Shown: piece by piece, positions 14,501 through 27,706 of the stretch | Numbering within the stretch: position 1 is the stretch's first letter | How the letters are laid out: each line of letters starts with the position of its first letter | Source of the DNA: Paramecium pentaurelia | Taxonomy: Eukaryota; Ciliophora; Oligohymenophorea; Peniculida; Parameciidae | DNA length: 64,000 bases | Assembly: GCA_905183005.1 (NCBI GenBank) | Contig: CAJJDO010000006.1 | Location: forward strand, 294,035 to 358,034 | Reading direction: 5' to 3' | Position numbers and translations under genes: made by a program | The notes under the pieces: generated by a model | What the model saw: the letters and a program-made list of their open reading frames with translations, nothing else | Told to the model about the DNA's origin: nothing | Databases searched by the model: none

Positions 14501-17500
14501 TAATTTGCTTTACCTAATACCATTTTTATATGTTATTAACTCTTTAACATTGATAATACATTCAATTATTCATCTAATAATGTTTGAACTTCTTCATAAT
14601 TTTTCTAAATGAATGTTTCTCTGAATTCTTATAATTCTATTTCAATGATTACTAATTTATCATACATTTCATTTAATCTTTTTTCTATATTCCAACCCTT
14701 CTCCACTTTTTAAGATAATTGTACAACTTATTCCTTAACATTAAGGATTCCTCTTTAAATTAATGATTACAAAGAAAAATCTTCCTTTGGGTCAAAATTC
14801 TATATTCTACACTCTTTAAATAATTCTCTCCATAATACTGGTTTTTTAGTAAATGCTTCAATTGCTAGAGTTTCTACAACCCATAAATTATCTTTAAATG
14901 CATCTAAAGCTCTTCTAAAACCTCTTGTAACTGATTATCCATTTTCATCACTTATTTCTTTAAATGTATTAGATAAAATCATAGTTTCATTTACATAATA
15001 TGTCAATTTTTATAATATTTATTAATGATTCAAATTTTTAAATGAACCATAAAGCCATGATTCTTTTTAAAATTCATATTCATTTGCTAATTCCCATAAA
15101 TATTAAAATGGTTTGAATTCTGTTACTAATTAATGAAATTCTCTATATTATGATAAAGGTATTTAAAACATAGTTTCTCTTTAATTAAATGAATTTATTT
15201 ATTCTTATCCTTAAAATATCCAATCAGCTAATATTTTCATTTCATTTGCTTATTATTTAACAATTCCAAATTAATTAAATCCTTTTATTTTTGTAAATTA
15301 TTCTTTCATTTAAAATAACTTTTCTGTAAATTCAACTTTATCATGTTCTAATTTTTAAAAGAATTGTCTCTCAATAGATTCTATCTATCTACTATTAGTT
15401 TTAATGCTTCTTTTAATTTCTTTTGGCCATTACAATAGATAATAATATTCTTTCATTAACATCAAATCATATTCTTAAAATATTTCATCCAAATAATTTA
15501 TAAATTTTTTACTAATAACTAATTAAGATCATATTTACATTTATGTAATTTCTAAATATTATTTTGAGAATTATATCTTTATTTCATCAAGAAATAACTT
15601 TAATTCAATTAAATCTTCTTCTGTTTAAGGAACTGTTGAAGTTTTAGCATACATTTCTTAATAATGTGTTTTTATATTGGTTACATTATGCTTAATTATT
15701 TCTATTAATTTTTACACAATCAACTAATAATTTTCTTATGCTCTTTATATTAAAATTTATTTTATTTCTTTTGAATTTAAAGTAAAGAGTCCAATTACTT
15801 AATTATCAATAAAATTATAATTTATTTCTCTTTATGCTTTACTTAAATTATCTAAAGCTTCACGAATAACAGAGAGTCTAATCTAATGTAAAGATGGTTT
15901 CTCTTTCCCTTCAATACCAAAGATTTTATTTATAGCCTTAGTTTTCATTGGAATTAATAAATATTAATAAGGTAGAAATTTCTTGCAAGATTATTAACAT
16001 TTAGAATATTCTTTCTCAATAAGATCTGCAGTTTCTTATTTTAAAACTTCAAAAAAAGCCAAGTTATCTCTTTCTATTGAAAATTGTTAGGGAATCTTCA
16101 ATAATGGTACTATTTCACTTTCTATTTTATATAATTAAGAAATTATATTAAATAAACATCTATTTGGATATGTTGCTATATTAATCACTTAATTTAATGA
16201 AGTATCTAAAGTTATCAATTCTAAATCATCATTAATAGAATTTCTAGTTTATTCATACTTTTCTAATTTAGATTTATTCATTCCTACTATTCTTAATTAA
16301 AATAAAGATGTTGCAACCAATTTGATATTCTATTAAACCAATTAAAATCTTTAATAAAATCTTATTATTTTTTATTGTTCATCTCTTAATAATTTATATA
16401 GATATTCAGTATAATGTAAATCAAATCTTTAAACTACGCTTTTTAAATCACTTGCTATATATTCAGGCATAGTTATATTAAAAAAATTAAAAGTAGTTTA
16501 TAAATTCTCTTGAATTTAAGCATAAATAAAGAATCTTTATTTTTTTAATTGCTATTCAATTTTATTCATATTTGCATCAATAAGTTATTCAAATTTTTCC
16601 CAAGATACAGGCAAATGTACTTTATCAAATTCAAATAAATTCACTTAAAAATTATTCATAAATCTAATCATTTATAACCAACAATCTATAACAGCCTTAT
16701 TCACAAACATGAGACTCTTCTTTAATTATTATTATGATGTATAAAATATCTTCATTCTAGGAATTGGTACAAATTTTTATTTATATTTACTTAAATCCTT
16801 CAAATATACACATTTTTTCATATTTTATTAATACATTTCTTCTACTTAACTAATTAAATTTATAATTAAATTTTAGTTCTTATACTTTGAAAATCTTATC
16901 AAAAGTTTCTATTTTAATTTATCAGAAATTGAATTAATTAATTTAGTATCCACAGCCATAATTTTATTAACATAAGCTAATTCAGATTATTTCTCATGAA
17001 GCTATAATTATCTATATACTATAGAATTTGATACTCTTATTATATCATGCTTTCAAAAAACTATTGATTTTAATTATTGAATTTAATTTGCAATCGATCT
17101 ACTTGCTTCTTAGGACCTTTTGGATATTATTGAATTAAGAATTTCTCTGTTTCTTCATTAAAATCTAAAATTTAAACATCACACCATTCATATTATCTAA
17201 AGGGAAATTTAAAATATACTTTTCAGATTATTTATAAAATTATGCTTAAGCATGAGGTGGTGGTTATTTTAAACAAATTTAAAACCAATCTTTATTAGTA
17301 TTTTCATCCTATTACATATAATATAAATGTTTTATTGTTCTTTCACTTTAAAAAGGTTGCTCTTTTCTTTCAATTTTTAATTTTGATAATCCATATACTG
17401 CATATTCTTCTGATATTTTTTTATCAGTTGAAAAATTTATATTGGTTGTATGAATTAATTTTCTAAATGATCTATTATTAAATGATCTATCTCTATCAGA

Positions 17501-17638
17501 TTATGGATCATAATCAGAAACATTTAAAATAGCCTAAAATGATTCTTCTTATTTTCTTATTTTAGGTAAGTTTATTTATTTCTTTATCTTTACTAAAGGA
17601 CCAAAGTTTAGTTTCCTAAGTTAAGGGGATCCACTCAT
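5555..17638 (-). CDS. Axonemal dynein heavy chain, single-headed inner-arm type (DNAH3/7/12-like)
   Basis: The minus strand encodes a protein of about 4,000 residues from ATG 17636-17638 to TGA at 5555-5557, with several small introns (one near 17180-17200, one in AAA1 near 13270-13298). Four P-loops appear in the expected order: AAA1 GPAGTGKSE (13381-13407), AAA2 GKTFSGKT (12537-12560), AAA3 GPTSTGKS (about 11497-11520), AAA4 GMGGTGRSN (about 10504-10533). The AAA1 Walker B reads CFDEFNRI. The C-terminal domain has FGLHANAE, then WWLALSY, LGSWVTDL, and ends HWSKRGVALIIQAN, which is typical of DNAH3/7/12. The length (human relatives about 3,960-4,120 aa) fits a monomeric inner-arm motor. It drives microtubule sliding in cilia. 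I sampled the coding sequence at many points rather than splicing every intron. Confidence 0.93.
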
Positions 17639-17881
17639 CAAATTTTATTATAAATTAATATTATAAATTAATTGAATTCTTCAAAAACTTAATTTTCATC
17701 TCAATAATTAAAATAACTATATTCTCATTCTATTTTTATGTAATTAATATAGCTCATAAGAACTATGTTTAATAAACTTTACTTTATAAAATCAAGAATA
17801 TAATTAATATTTATTATATTTAATTTAGTTATTAAATGTTAATTTATATTTTGATGACCATATAAAATATAATCTGATTAA

Positions 17882-18857
17882 TCAAATTGGAACAACATTT
17901 GTATCATAGATACCACAAGTATTTTATCCTCTGGCCAAAAAGATATAACCCTTAACTCCCCAATCAGTTGACCAAGAATTCTTAATCTTGAATGCTTATT
18001 CATCATATCCAACTGCTAATACTACATGATTCATTTTTGTATCACAATCACTGAATACTCTTTCAACCTTTGGATCATAATATTACCAATTAGTGGCATC
18101 TACTCCTACTGAAACTGGTCCTTTATTTAAATAAGTCACTAATGTTTATTCATCTTTTGCTAAAGTTTAAGATCCTTTAATGTGATATGCACCTCCCTTG
18201 ATTCTGCATGATCCTTAAACAGCAGTCTAAATTATAAATATTAATTACATATGGATAAGCTGCACCAGTAGTAATACCATTTCTTTTAACATAGTTCAAT
18301 GCTCTAGCAGGTAAACCACCATCGCAACCTAAGTTAAAATCGACAATTGTTGAACAATCTAATAATTATTATTCTGATAACACTGGTAATTCTCCTGTTG
18401 TAAGATAAAAGAAACTTTCTAAGACACCTGTAGTACTGAAAGTCCAGCAAGAACCACATTATCCTTAATCTTTAACTGGAGTAACAGCACCTTAAGTACT
18501 CCAATCAATTGATGCTTTAAGATTGTTTGATCTAGCAGATACTCTTTCCACATTCAAGTCTTCCTCAGTTACTTTTGCTGTTAGATATATTTATGCAAAT
18601 TCTTCTTATGTTAAATCGAAAAAGATAGTTTCTCCAAATACTCTCTTTCCCTTTTATAAATTATAAGCTTCAGCATATAATAAGTTTTAGGTGTACACAG
18701 CCAATCTGTATGCTTATTCTGTTGCTCCATATCTCTTTCCAAATTTCTATTTAAATGTTTCAAACTTAGAAACATAATCAACTGATTAAGGTTAATTGGC
18801 CATTAAAAGGGCTCCAATTAAAGCTATAGTTCCCAATGCTAATATTGTTTTGGACAT
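17882..18857 (-). CDS. Cathepsin L-like cysteine protease (papain family C1A)
   Basis: One 22-nt intron gives 317 residues. A signal peptide (MSKTILALGTIALIGALLMA) is followed by an inhibitor-type propeptide (about residues 25-100) and the mature enzyme. The catalytic Cys is in GQCGSCW, His in MNHVVLAVGY and Asn in KNSWSTDWG; the oxyanion Gln is in VKDQGQCG. The family degrades proteins in lysosomes or phagosomes, and in ciliates can be secreted. All key residues are present and the length is normal, so it should be active after propeptide removal. It is transcribed away from an RNase T2 gene across a shared 668-bp spacer, which suggests two digestive hydrolases under related control. Confidence 0.95.
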
Positions 18858-19525
18858 GATTTATTATTAATGTCAAACAATTTGATTATAGCCTTTAAAT
18901 TACTAGATTTGAAGTCATTAAAATATAAACTTTTACGTCATTGTTATCAATTTAATAATATAATTAATTCTATATTGATTTAAATTTAATCAAAATTAAA
19001 TTATTATAAACTCAAATAAAATTTACGATACCGTCATCATATTTATATAAAATTAATCACATTTTTACAATTCACACATCTTTCTATAATCATCAAGACA
19101 AATTTTTTAACTCAATTCATTTTAGATAATAAATAAAATCCATATATGTATATGATCATATTCTAAAGGGGAAGTAAGAAAATAAAGAAAGAAAAAGATA
19201 ATTAAAAATATAAGACACTTTATTAATTGAAAACAAGTTTTAACAAAAAATTAAGACAATAAGTCTAAAGGACTTGTTATATTAATTTTAAAGTAATAAT
19301 TATGATTATTGATTTCCATAAAATTAATATTTTGGAAAACAATTGTAATTTTAATAATAGTTTACCCAATTATATGTGTTATCAATTATATATATATATA
19401 TACATTAAATAAAATTGGTTTCTATTTTCAGATACTATATATCTTTTATAATATATGAAAATAACAACAATTATTCTACAATAATAAATTATAAATATTT
19501 AAACAATATTTTCATCAAATACGTA
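18858..19525. promoter_or_regulatory. Divergent promoter region between two secreted hydrolases
   Basis: The spacer holds no convincing reading frame and must contain the promoters of both the cathepsin (minus) and the RNase T2 (plus). It contains a purine-rich patch near 19168-19200 (AAGGGGAAGTAAG) and an (AT)n tract near 19386-19402, the latter shortly upstream of the RNase T2 start. At 668 bp it is among the longer spacers in this compact window. No specific factor site can be named. Confidence 0.5.
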
Positions 19526-20327
19526 ATGAAAGGAAGAAATATACAAGTTTTTGTAGTTTTCTCTATTTTGATTTATGCTTCAAACTCATTAGAAGCTACA
19601 ACCTATATGTATATCCTTGCTTAAGAATGGGTTGGATCTGTTTGCAAGGTTGAACCAAGTTGTCCATATATGGGAAAATATGATGGACAACGTTGGAATA
19701 TGCATGGTTTATGGCCTAATACTTAACTAACCTCATCTTGTGGATCAATCCAATATTGCAGAACAGATCCATATGATTCTTCTAAAATATATAAAAATAC
19801 TAAGGATTTATTAGATGTTGTTTGGAATGGCTTATATTCAGACACTGAAACTTTTAGAGGGTATATATATAAATATATATTATATGAAGATATGAATGGG
19901 AAAAACATGGTACATGCTATCCTGGAGAAGTTTCATAGAATTATTTCTTTTAGACAGCAGCAGGATTAGCATAAAAATACAACTATTATTCAATTTTGGC
20001 TAAAGCTGGAATTTATCCTGACAATAGTAGATAATTATTTGAATCAGATATAAGAAATGCCTTTGCAGCAGTTTTAGGTACAAATGTTAAAATTACCTTT
20101 TCTTGTTTTAAAGATTGTATTTATTAATTTAATTGTTCATAGAAGTGACTGGGAAATTTTTATTAGGATAATTAAAAATTTGTTTTGATGAGTAATTATA
20201 AATTAGAACTTGTAATTGTAAATTGAATGATGAAGAGAATGATATAGATGAACAATAGAATGATTCATAATTTTAAGCTTAACCATTAGTTTCATGTGGT
20301 TCTGTATTCTACTATCCAGAGTTGTGA
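19526..20327 (+). CDS. RNase T2 family secreted ribonuclease
   Basis: Two introns (29 and 26 nt) give 248 residues. A signal peptide (KGRNIQVFVVFSILIYAS) precedes the catalytic domain. The two family signatures are present: CAS-1 as RWNMHGLWPN and CAS-2 as GYEWEKHGTC, each contributing a catalytic His, with Glu and Lys of CAS-2 also conserved. The first intron lies immediately before CAS-2 and its removal restores that motif exactly, which confirms the splice. Cysteines are frequent, as expected for a disulfide-rich vacuolar or secreted enzyme. It cleaves RNA at acidic pH through a 2',3'-cyclic phosphate and probably works in food vacuoles beside the divergently transcribed cathepsin. The TGA at 20325-20327 faces the stop of the next gene across 32 bp. 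Confidence 0.94.
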
Positions 20328-20359
20328 TAAAAATTGATATTTATAAAATTAACGATAAT

Positions 20360-22361
20360 TCAATAATCATCATCTTATAATATTTATAATGCTTTTCTTT
20401 CTAATTCATTTTAAGCAGATAATGTTGATACTTTTTATTCACTTTAATTAAATAATGTGGTGAATTTTTAATCAGGAATTGTTTGATATTTCTACTCTAA
20501 AGTAGTTTAAAATTATTTAGTTTCTATTTTTTTTGTTTATTCAAGTGTTAGTGATCGAATTACTCCATCTTTCATTTCAATCATTTTTAATAAATCCATA
20601 TTTTATTTTGAAAGTTTATTTTTAGATGCTTTTTATTCTTAGATTTCATTGCTTTGATCAAATATTGTTTTTTATAATTAATTTTAGATTTCTTATTATT
20701 CAAGATTAGCTTATTCTATTTATTTAATGACATCTTCTTATTACTTTTACAAATCTTATTTTAATTGTAATATTAAATTTTCTTAATCTATAATTTTTTC
20801 TTTCTATTATTTAATTTATAATTATAATTCTTTTATTTAATTTGAATATTCTCTTTAACTAAAATCACTTTCTTATCTATTTTATCTAATTTACAATTCT
20901 AAATCATTTTACAAATCTCTTAACTTCAATAAATCTGAATTTTTTTATTAATCCTTAAGTACATAATTATCAATTATTTATTAATAATCATTACGTATTT
21001 TATCACATTATGTTTAATGTTCTTTATTTTATAATTATAATTATTTTTCATATTGTTATTAAATTTAATCCATTTTTATTTTTATTTCTTCTTATTATAG
21101 ATTAAATTTTTATTTAAAAAACTAATTCTCTTAACTTAATAAAGCTATTTACTATTCTAATTAGGCTTTAATATGAAGTATTTCAACATTCTATCTTTCT
21201 TAACAACTATTTAATTCAAATTATAATTTTAATTTTTCTTCTTCTAAATTCTTAATCTAAGCATACAAATTCACAAAACCTTTATTCTTATCTTAATTAG
21301 TTGAATCCTCATTTTTGAGATTTATCTATTCTATAAGATACTAAATCAATATAATTACTTATTTAATTATACATTTATTTAAAATGATCTACTTATGCTC
21401 TCAAATGTTCATTCTCTTATTATATTCCTTACATTTAAATTTAGATTGTTAGATTTTGTTATTTCATTTTAGTTATATACTCTGAACATTTTTTTATTAA
21501 TATATCTAGTTTCTCTTCTTAAATATCTTCTTCTAATAGATGCTTAAGAGAATAAATTAAAAATTATTATTCATGTTACTTTTATTGTTATTCTCTTTTT
21601 AATTTACTTGAACATTTAAACAATTTTTTTTATAATTATTATAATTATTTAGTTCTCTTTTCAATCATCTATAGATATTTCATTTGTCCAAAGTTTTTTT
21701 AAATTAATTACTTTATATTTTTTAAATGATCAAAAGTAAGTAATTTATATTATTTATTTTAAACTAATTATTTGAAAACTTCTTATCTCCACTTATTCAA
21801 ATAATCTATATTCATTTAAAATTTCTATGCTAATTATTGTTCCTACAATTTTATTATATATTCTGTTTCTTATGATTGTTATATAATACAACCATCTAGT
21901 ATTTATAATTTTTTGTATTTCATTTTTGCATCATTTTCATAATTCTTAAATGAATTAGCATATATACTCAAAGAAACTAAATTTTGTATTTTATTTGGTA
22001 ATTTATCTAAATAATTATTTGATATATCTAAAATCTCAAGTTATGCTGATTGAATTTCAAATTGCTCAATTAAATTATTTCCACACCTTAATACTCTTAA
22101 TTTTTATAATTGCTATAGAGAGTCTACATTAGCAATACTATTATTGGAAATATCCAAATAGAGTATATTCAATGGTAAATAATCTAAATTTTAAATTCGA
22201 TTTGATGCTAAATATAATTTATCTACATCTTGTTTTATTTAATTCAATTATATTAAATGTTCTACATTACAGCCTTGTAAATCAATTTCAGAAATCTTTT
22301 GTTTCTTTTAAAGAGATTTTATTAATTACAAAGGTATACATTCACATTTTGTGTCACACAT
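20360..22361 (-). CDS. Leucine-rich-repeat plus coiled-coil protein, possibly ciliary or basal-body
   Basis: The product is about 650 residues from ATG 22359-22361 to TGA 20360-20362. After a short Cys-containing start (MCDTKCECIPLQ) come SDS22-type leucine-rich repeats (about residues 20-150; e.g. LYLASNRIQNL, LDISNNYLDKLP), then a cap-like segment ending KLQILDGCII, then a long Lys/Gln/Glu-rich coiled coil. This layout is common in LRRC-type proteins of cilia and basal bodies, but there is no diagnostic motif for one member. The gene converges on RNase T2, with 32 bp between the two stops. The remaining frame offset implies at least one small intron that I did not place. Confidence 0.78.
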
Positions 22362-22560
22362 TTTACTATAAATTATTTTATAATTTATTTCGTATAAATA
22401 AAAAATTACTAATATTGTATTTTGAATATATTCACTCTTAAATTATTCATTTATACTTTAAGGTTTATTAAGAATAATTTAGTTTGGAAATTTGAATGAA
22501 AAAGGAAATTATATACAATTTATATTCAAAATTAATATAAGTTATTTCATTTCTTAATTA

Positions 22561-22905
22561 ATGATTCATTCTCATTTTATGAACAAATCAAATTTAACCT
22601 ATAAAGCACTATATGAAGAGTAAGTTCAAACTATTTAGAATTAAGACTAGGAATTAATCAATAAATCTGAATAAATTCTCTTTTTAAAAAATAAACTAAG
22701 TGAATTAGAGAGTAAATTAGTTGACACATAAGGAATTTTATTAAATTTATCAAATAGACTATGTACTTAGATTAGTACTGAGATGAATGAAATAATAACA
22801 GATTAGACTGTTAGAGAAAGAAAATCAAAAAGCTTCTTTAGTTTTTAAAAACCAACAAAAAATAATAGATAATTCATTAAATATTTAAAAAAATAGAATA
22901 AATGA
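22561..22905 (+). CDS. Small coiled-coil protein, 114 aa
   Basis: A single uninterrupted frame runs from ATG 22561 to TGA 22903-22905. Residues 12-75 have heptad-like spacing of Leu and Ile among Glu, Lys and Gln (ALYEEQVQTIQNQDQELINK), indicating a coiled coil; the tail is basic (RERKSKSFFSFQKPTKNNR). No family is recognised. It might be a small cytoskeletal or SNARE-like helper, but nothing beyond composition supports that. Confidence 0.6.
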
Positions 22906-23220
22906 ATTAAGTGGAATTGATATAATTTTTATTTTAATATATTCCTTTATTGAATTTCATTACTTTTTTATAGAATGTAAAATCATTTATAATTATTCTA
23001 CCATAACTATTTAATTATCAAAAAAATTGATGTGATTAGGAATTATAATTAAAAGTTCAAATAAATTTAAGTATTGTTTAATAAAATATTATTACAAGTA
23101 ATAGAAAATCTTAGAATTAATATTGATTTATAGAATCAAATTTAATGAGAGTAGAATTATTGATTACATATATTTAGAACTAAATGTAAATAAAAATTTA
23201 TATTAATTCATAAATAATTA
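22906..23220. other. Intergenic spacer
   Basis: This is 315 bp of AT-rich DNA between two small plus-strand genes, with no sustained frame on either strand. Confidence 0.5.
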
Positions 23221-23487
23221 ATGAATTCTGAAGCTGTATGCTTGAAACTTGCATCTAAACATTTTGATGAATAAATATTTTAAGAATTATTAAGAGAAGG
23301 TGATAAAAATAGATTAGAATATGTAAAATAAGTTTGGGAACCCACAGAAGTATCAACATCAGTTTCAATGGAGTCATCAGAGAGTTGTGGTTATGTTAAA
23401 AAAATAAGATTATTAAATCATATAAACAAGTACCTTGATAGTTCATTGCATTCAACAATGATTAAGAGATTAAGGGAATTACAATGA
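23221..23487 (+). CDS. Small hypothetical protein, 88 aa
   Basis: One frame runs from ATG 23221 to TGA 23485-23487 without introns. The sequence is mixed and charged, with a Ser/Glu-rich middle (STSVSMESSESCG) followed by a basic C-terminus (KKIRLLNHINKYLDSS) that could form two short helices. Two in-frame TAA codons are read as Gln. It lies 67 bp upstream of the WDR92 gene on the same strand. No family is recognised. Confidence 0.55.
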
Positions 23488-23554
23488 AAAAACAAAATTT
23501 TATAATTAATTTTGCATATATTAAATAGATAATTAAATTATTAATAAATAAATA

Positions 23555-24683
23555 ATGGACACAACAAATGCTCCTTAGATTATTGAACATCTCAATAAAT
23601 CATTAAATTTCACTCCTTTTGTTACAAAATGGATTCCAGGAACTGCAAAATTTGTATTATGTGGTTAACCACCTAAAGCAAATGGAATTATTGAAATATT
23701 ACAATTAAATAAAACAGAACTGAAAACCATATCATCAGTTATAAATAAATATATAATTAGATAGAATAACCTAAAGGTATAAAATGTGGATAATTTTTGG
23801 ATAATTTATTTGCATTTGGGGATTTTGATGGAAAATTAAAAGTTTTAGATCTAGAAACTAAAAAAGTATAATTTAAATATTTAAATATTAGACAACATTT
23901 GAAGTTAAAGCACATGATCAAATAATTAATTCTATTGATACTTGTTTTAATATTGGAGCTCCTGAAATTGTAACTGGATCAAGAGATGGATGTGTAAGAG
24001 TATGGGATCCCAGATAAGCAGCACCTGTTGTTTCATTAGAACCTATTGAAAAGGATATTATACCAGATGCTTGGAGTGTAGTATTTGGTAATTCATATAA
24101 TGATGAACGTGTTATTGCTTGTGGATATGATAATGGAGATATTAAACTATTTGATTTAAAATAAAACTAATTGATATGGGATACTAATGTAAAAAATGGA
24201 ATCTGTGGTATTGAATTTGATAGAAAGGATATTTAAATGAATAAATTAGTAGCCACTACTCTAGAAAGTATTTTTAAATTAAATTTAGGCAAAATTAATG
24301 TTTTTGATTTAAGAACTTTCAATAATGGATTTGCATCATTAACACATGAAGGATAAAAATCAACTATTTGGGGAGTCAAACATTTACCTTAGAATAGAGA
24401 TTTATTTGCAACATAAGGAGGAGATGGAGCATTGAATATTTATAAATATTCATATCCATCTTAAAGATAGATCTAAGATTCAGAAGGAAAACCTAAAGGA
24501 GTAATTGGAAAATTAGAATTACTCAATAAATAAGATGTATGTTAATAGCCAATTTCATCTTTGGATTGGAATGCTGATAAATTGGGTATATTAAATTATA
24601 AATGTTTTTTAGGATTGGCTTGTTTGTGTGGATTGGATTAAACTTGTAAAGTTGTTATTGTTACAAAATTAAATTTGTATTGA
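23555..24683 (+). CDS. WD40-repeat dynein assembly factor WDR92/DNAAF10 (Monad)
   Basis: Four introns (23, 26, 21 and 27 nt) yield 343 residues, close to the 357 of the human protein. Repeat blades are visible throughout, for example SRDGCVRVWDPR and NGDIKLFDL. Diagnostic WDR92 stretches near the end are KSTIWGVKHLPQNRDLF, IYKYSYPSQR and QQPISSLDWNADK, closing with KVVIVTKLNLY. WDR92 forms a single beta-propeller that works with the R2TP/prefoldin-like co-chaperone complex to fold axonemal dynein heavy chains in the cytoplasm. Its presence about 6 kb from a dynein heavy chain gene is notable, although linkage may be chance. The last intron falls inside a conserved block and its removal restores the match. 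Confidence 0.93.
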
Positions 24684-24915
24684 TTGATTGATTGAGTTTA
24701 AATGTAAAATAAGATTTTTTATTATATATATCTTCATTACTTAAAAAATACTAATACTAAAATCTCAATTAATATCAATTAAAAATTAAATTTTTGAATA
24801 TTTTTTAAATATATGGTTATCATGTTTTCTATTAATGATATTGAATTTCGTCTCTTACGTTTCCTATTTTAGAAGCAGATTAATTTTTGATAATTTTATT
24901 ATATTATTTAATTAA

Positions 24916-25575
24916 ATGGGAGAATTGTGCTCTACTGGTACGAAAATTAAAATCAAAATTTACAATACATAAGAAATTATGAAAATACTTGATTAGGAAC
25001 ATACTAGAAGAAATCTAGAATCTATTTCTATTCAATTAAAGAACTCAGTCTTCAATCTTTTTCTATTAATAGATTCCTAGATGACTTAGAACAAATAAAA
25101 ATTACTATTTGAAAGTGATAGAATTATTGCTCATAATACTATCCATAAATACTTAAGGATTTTGATCAATTCTTATTATATTCCATTTCAACAAAATTTT
25201 ATGAATGTCGCCTATCCTATGCTCGAACTTTGTGTAGTTAAAGTAAGATTGATATTGAATTAGATCTTGATTGAATCATACTTAGCCATGAAAACCTTAA
25301 ATTCAAAGCAAGAAATTTGGTGGAATTCTAACTATTTTTAAATAAGAAAACGAGTTCTGATATAGGAATTTAAAATGGATGTGAAACCTTAGAAACCAAG
25401 CATTGAAGCACCATTCATTGAATATCTACAGTTATTAATAGACATAATCGAAACATAACTCAATTATGCATGTGTCTTAAACTTATAAGAAAAAAAAAAT
25501 ATCCAATAAATATCAGAATCTCATACAGGCACTAATATATTCTATAGTGAATTAAGAAGAAACATTGAATTATGA
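24916..25575 (+). CDS. Hypothetical protein, 219 aa
   Basis: A single frame runs from ATG 24916 to TGA 25573-25575. The protein is largely helical in appearance, with alternating hydrophobic and charged residues, a central stretch rich in Leu and Ile (RLILNQILIESYLAMK), and a Pro-containing break (VKPQKPSIEAP). No signal peptide and no clear membrane segment are seen. Several TAA/TAG codons read as Gln. I do not recognise a family. It lies 232 bp downstream of WDR92. Confidence 0.65.
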
Positions 25576-25814
25576 TTTTTGTTAATCACAACTTATATTT
25601 GTTTAAAAACAATGTATTTATTTTCCATTAAAATTATCTTGATAATTAGCATTATTATATAAGTGTTTCATTATAAAGTAAAACCCTTATCTTCTTAGAA
25701 GAAGTTTTCCAATTCTTAGACCTAATCAATTTGATTATAGAAATATAAAACTAATAATTACCAAAAAAAACGCATCATAATAAAATCAATATTTGAAATA
25801 ATTTTCTTAAGTAT

Positions 25815-27616
25815 TCATTTTATTAAAGAATAAATTAAATCACAATATTACTTAAAATTTTCTTAGACCTTCTTAAATCCAACATGTAATATTAGAGGAT
25901 GCAATTGAGCCTTAGTATACAATCCTAAAATCACTTCTTCTTTAGATTCAACATATGAAGGATGATTTGAATCAATTAATTAGTAAAATCCTTCAACTGG
26001 ATTTCTTGTAAAATCAAAAAAAGGAACATAATCTTTCTTAAATAGTATTTTATAAATGTACATTAAAAGGTAATTATTATTTATTAAGAGGTATGTTGTA
26101 AAATTTATCTATAAATAAATAATGAAGAACTGAGACAAAAACTTTTAAGGCTTCTTTATAATTTACTAACTTTTTCCAAAAATCAGCTTCAACAATCTAT
26201 GGTAATAATATTTAAATAAAAGAATATTCCATAAGTAACATTTAAGATTACTCAGGTGTTTCAATACTTAAATTTTAATTTAAAATTTACTTTATTGTAT
26301 TATTTGGTCTTAAATTTATTCTGCTAGTAACATATTTGCTATGTCCAATTAATAAATATCCTTTAGGAAGTGAAAATTTTCTCATAAATTCTATATGTTC
26401 TTTAGTAAAATCTAAAGGTTAAACTATTAAATATCTAAAGAATATCTCTAATACACTAAGCATAGTTTGACATCTAGCTTGAATATCTATTGTTTAAGTA
26501 AAGATCCATGATTTATCCATTTATTTCTTAAGTGTGCATTCTCTATAAAATTATGATATGATTGACAGATAATTCTATAAATGGATATATCATTATTTTT
26601 ACAAACTAAGTATCATAAGATCCTATCTACTCCTAAGAATATTCCTTAAATGATGTTAACTTGTTATTCCAAATCTTTTTACAAAATTTTAAATAAGTCA
26701 ATGCTAACCCAAAATATCTAACTGCTCCCTTGAATTTTCTCATCAGTTATTTTAATCTTAATTAAGTTAATACTAATTTTTTTGATGATGGTTTTTATGA
26801 ACCTGCTCCTAATGATTATTATTATGATAATTAAGATTGTTTTCGAATTATATATTAAGAATTTTCTGAAAGACCTTATCGAATATTTTCTTATTTTTGC
26901 TTTTAAGATCTTCTCTATGATCTAGATTTTATTAAAGGTGTTTATTGTGTCTATCTATTGGAGGAGTAATTTTAAGATGATTCAATATCAGTCACATATC
27001 TAATATCTGAATTATCTTTTGGTTTCTTTTACTTATATTTTTGTTATTCTTTCTCATGTAACATTTTCAACAAAAATTTATGTAATGTATCCATTTCTTT
27101 TGGTCTTTTGGGTCTAAGTTATTATTAATTATTTAAAAATTATTAAGGTTGAATAGGTTAGCTTTGTTAATGAAATTGATTCTATAAATATGGAACTTAA
27201 GAATAATTATATTATTAAGATAGATAAGGCTATTAAAATTAAGCAGGTAAAGGAGGGAATAAAGGTTATTGATATATTTAAGGTGTAGATTATAAAATAG
27301 GTGGACTTTGTTCAATCTTTTTGATCTTTTATTTTAAGGTTTTAAGTTCTTCTAATATTTAGATACTATATTTTTGTTCTTCTGCTTTCTTTAATCTTTC
27401 TAAATATTAGATCTATCTTTATTATTCCAATCTTGAATCTTCAAATGCTTTAATTAGATTATTAATGGTTTAATTTTAATGTTGAATTTTTCTTTCTAAT
27501 GATCCTACAAAAGAACCATCTTCAATAAAATTAGGAGTTGATTATTGCTCAATAAAAGAGTCTTATTTAGGATATTTGTCTCTTCTTCTATAAAAATGAA
27601 AATCTCTTCCACTCAT
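25815..27616 (-). CDS. Unrecognised 582-aa protein: coiled coil, Q/P-rich linker, large helical domain
   Basis: Two introns (28 and 25 nt) restore a frame from ATG 27614-27616 to TGA 25815-25817. Residues 1-110 begin MSGRDFHFYRRRDKYP and pass into a coiled coil (SLERKIQHQ, LEELKTLKQKIKKIE). Residues 115-170 are Gln- and Pro-rich. Residues 180-260 are basic and charged (RSQRRSQKQ). The C-terminal 300 residues form a helical domain with regularly spaced aromatics, including WIFTQTIDIQARCQTM, GYLLIGHSKYV and YVPFFDFTRNPVEGFYQL. That domain looks like a folded, conserved unit, but I cannot name it. The coiled coil makes a cytoskeletal or centriolar role conceivable. Confidence 0.75.
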
Positions 27617-27706
27617 TTAAAGTTGTTATTTACTTTGATAATAATAATAATAATATGTCAAAATTTTAATTTTATTTATTATCTTTAATCATAATCATTT
27701 TAAACT

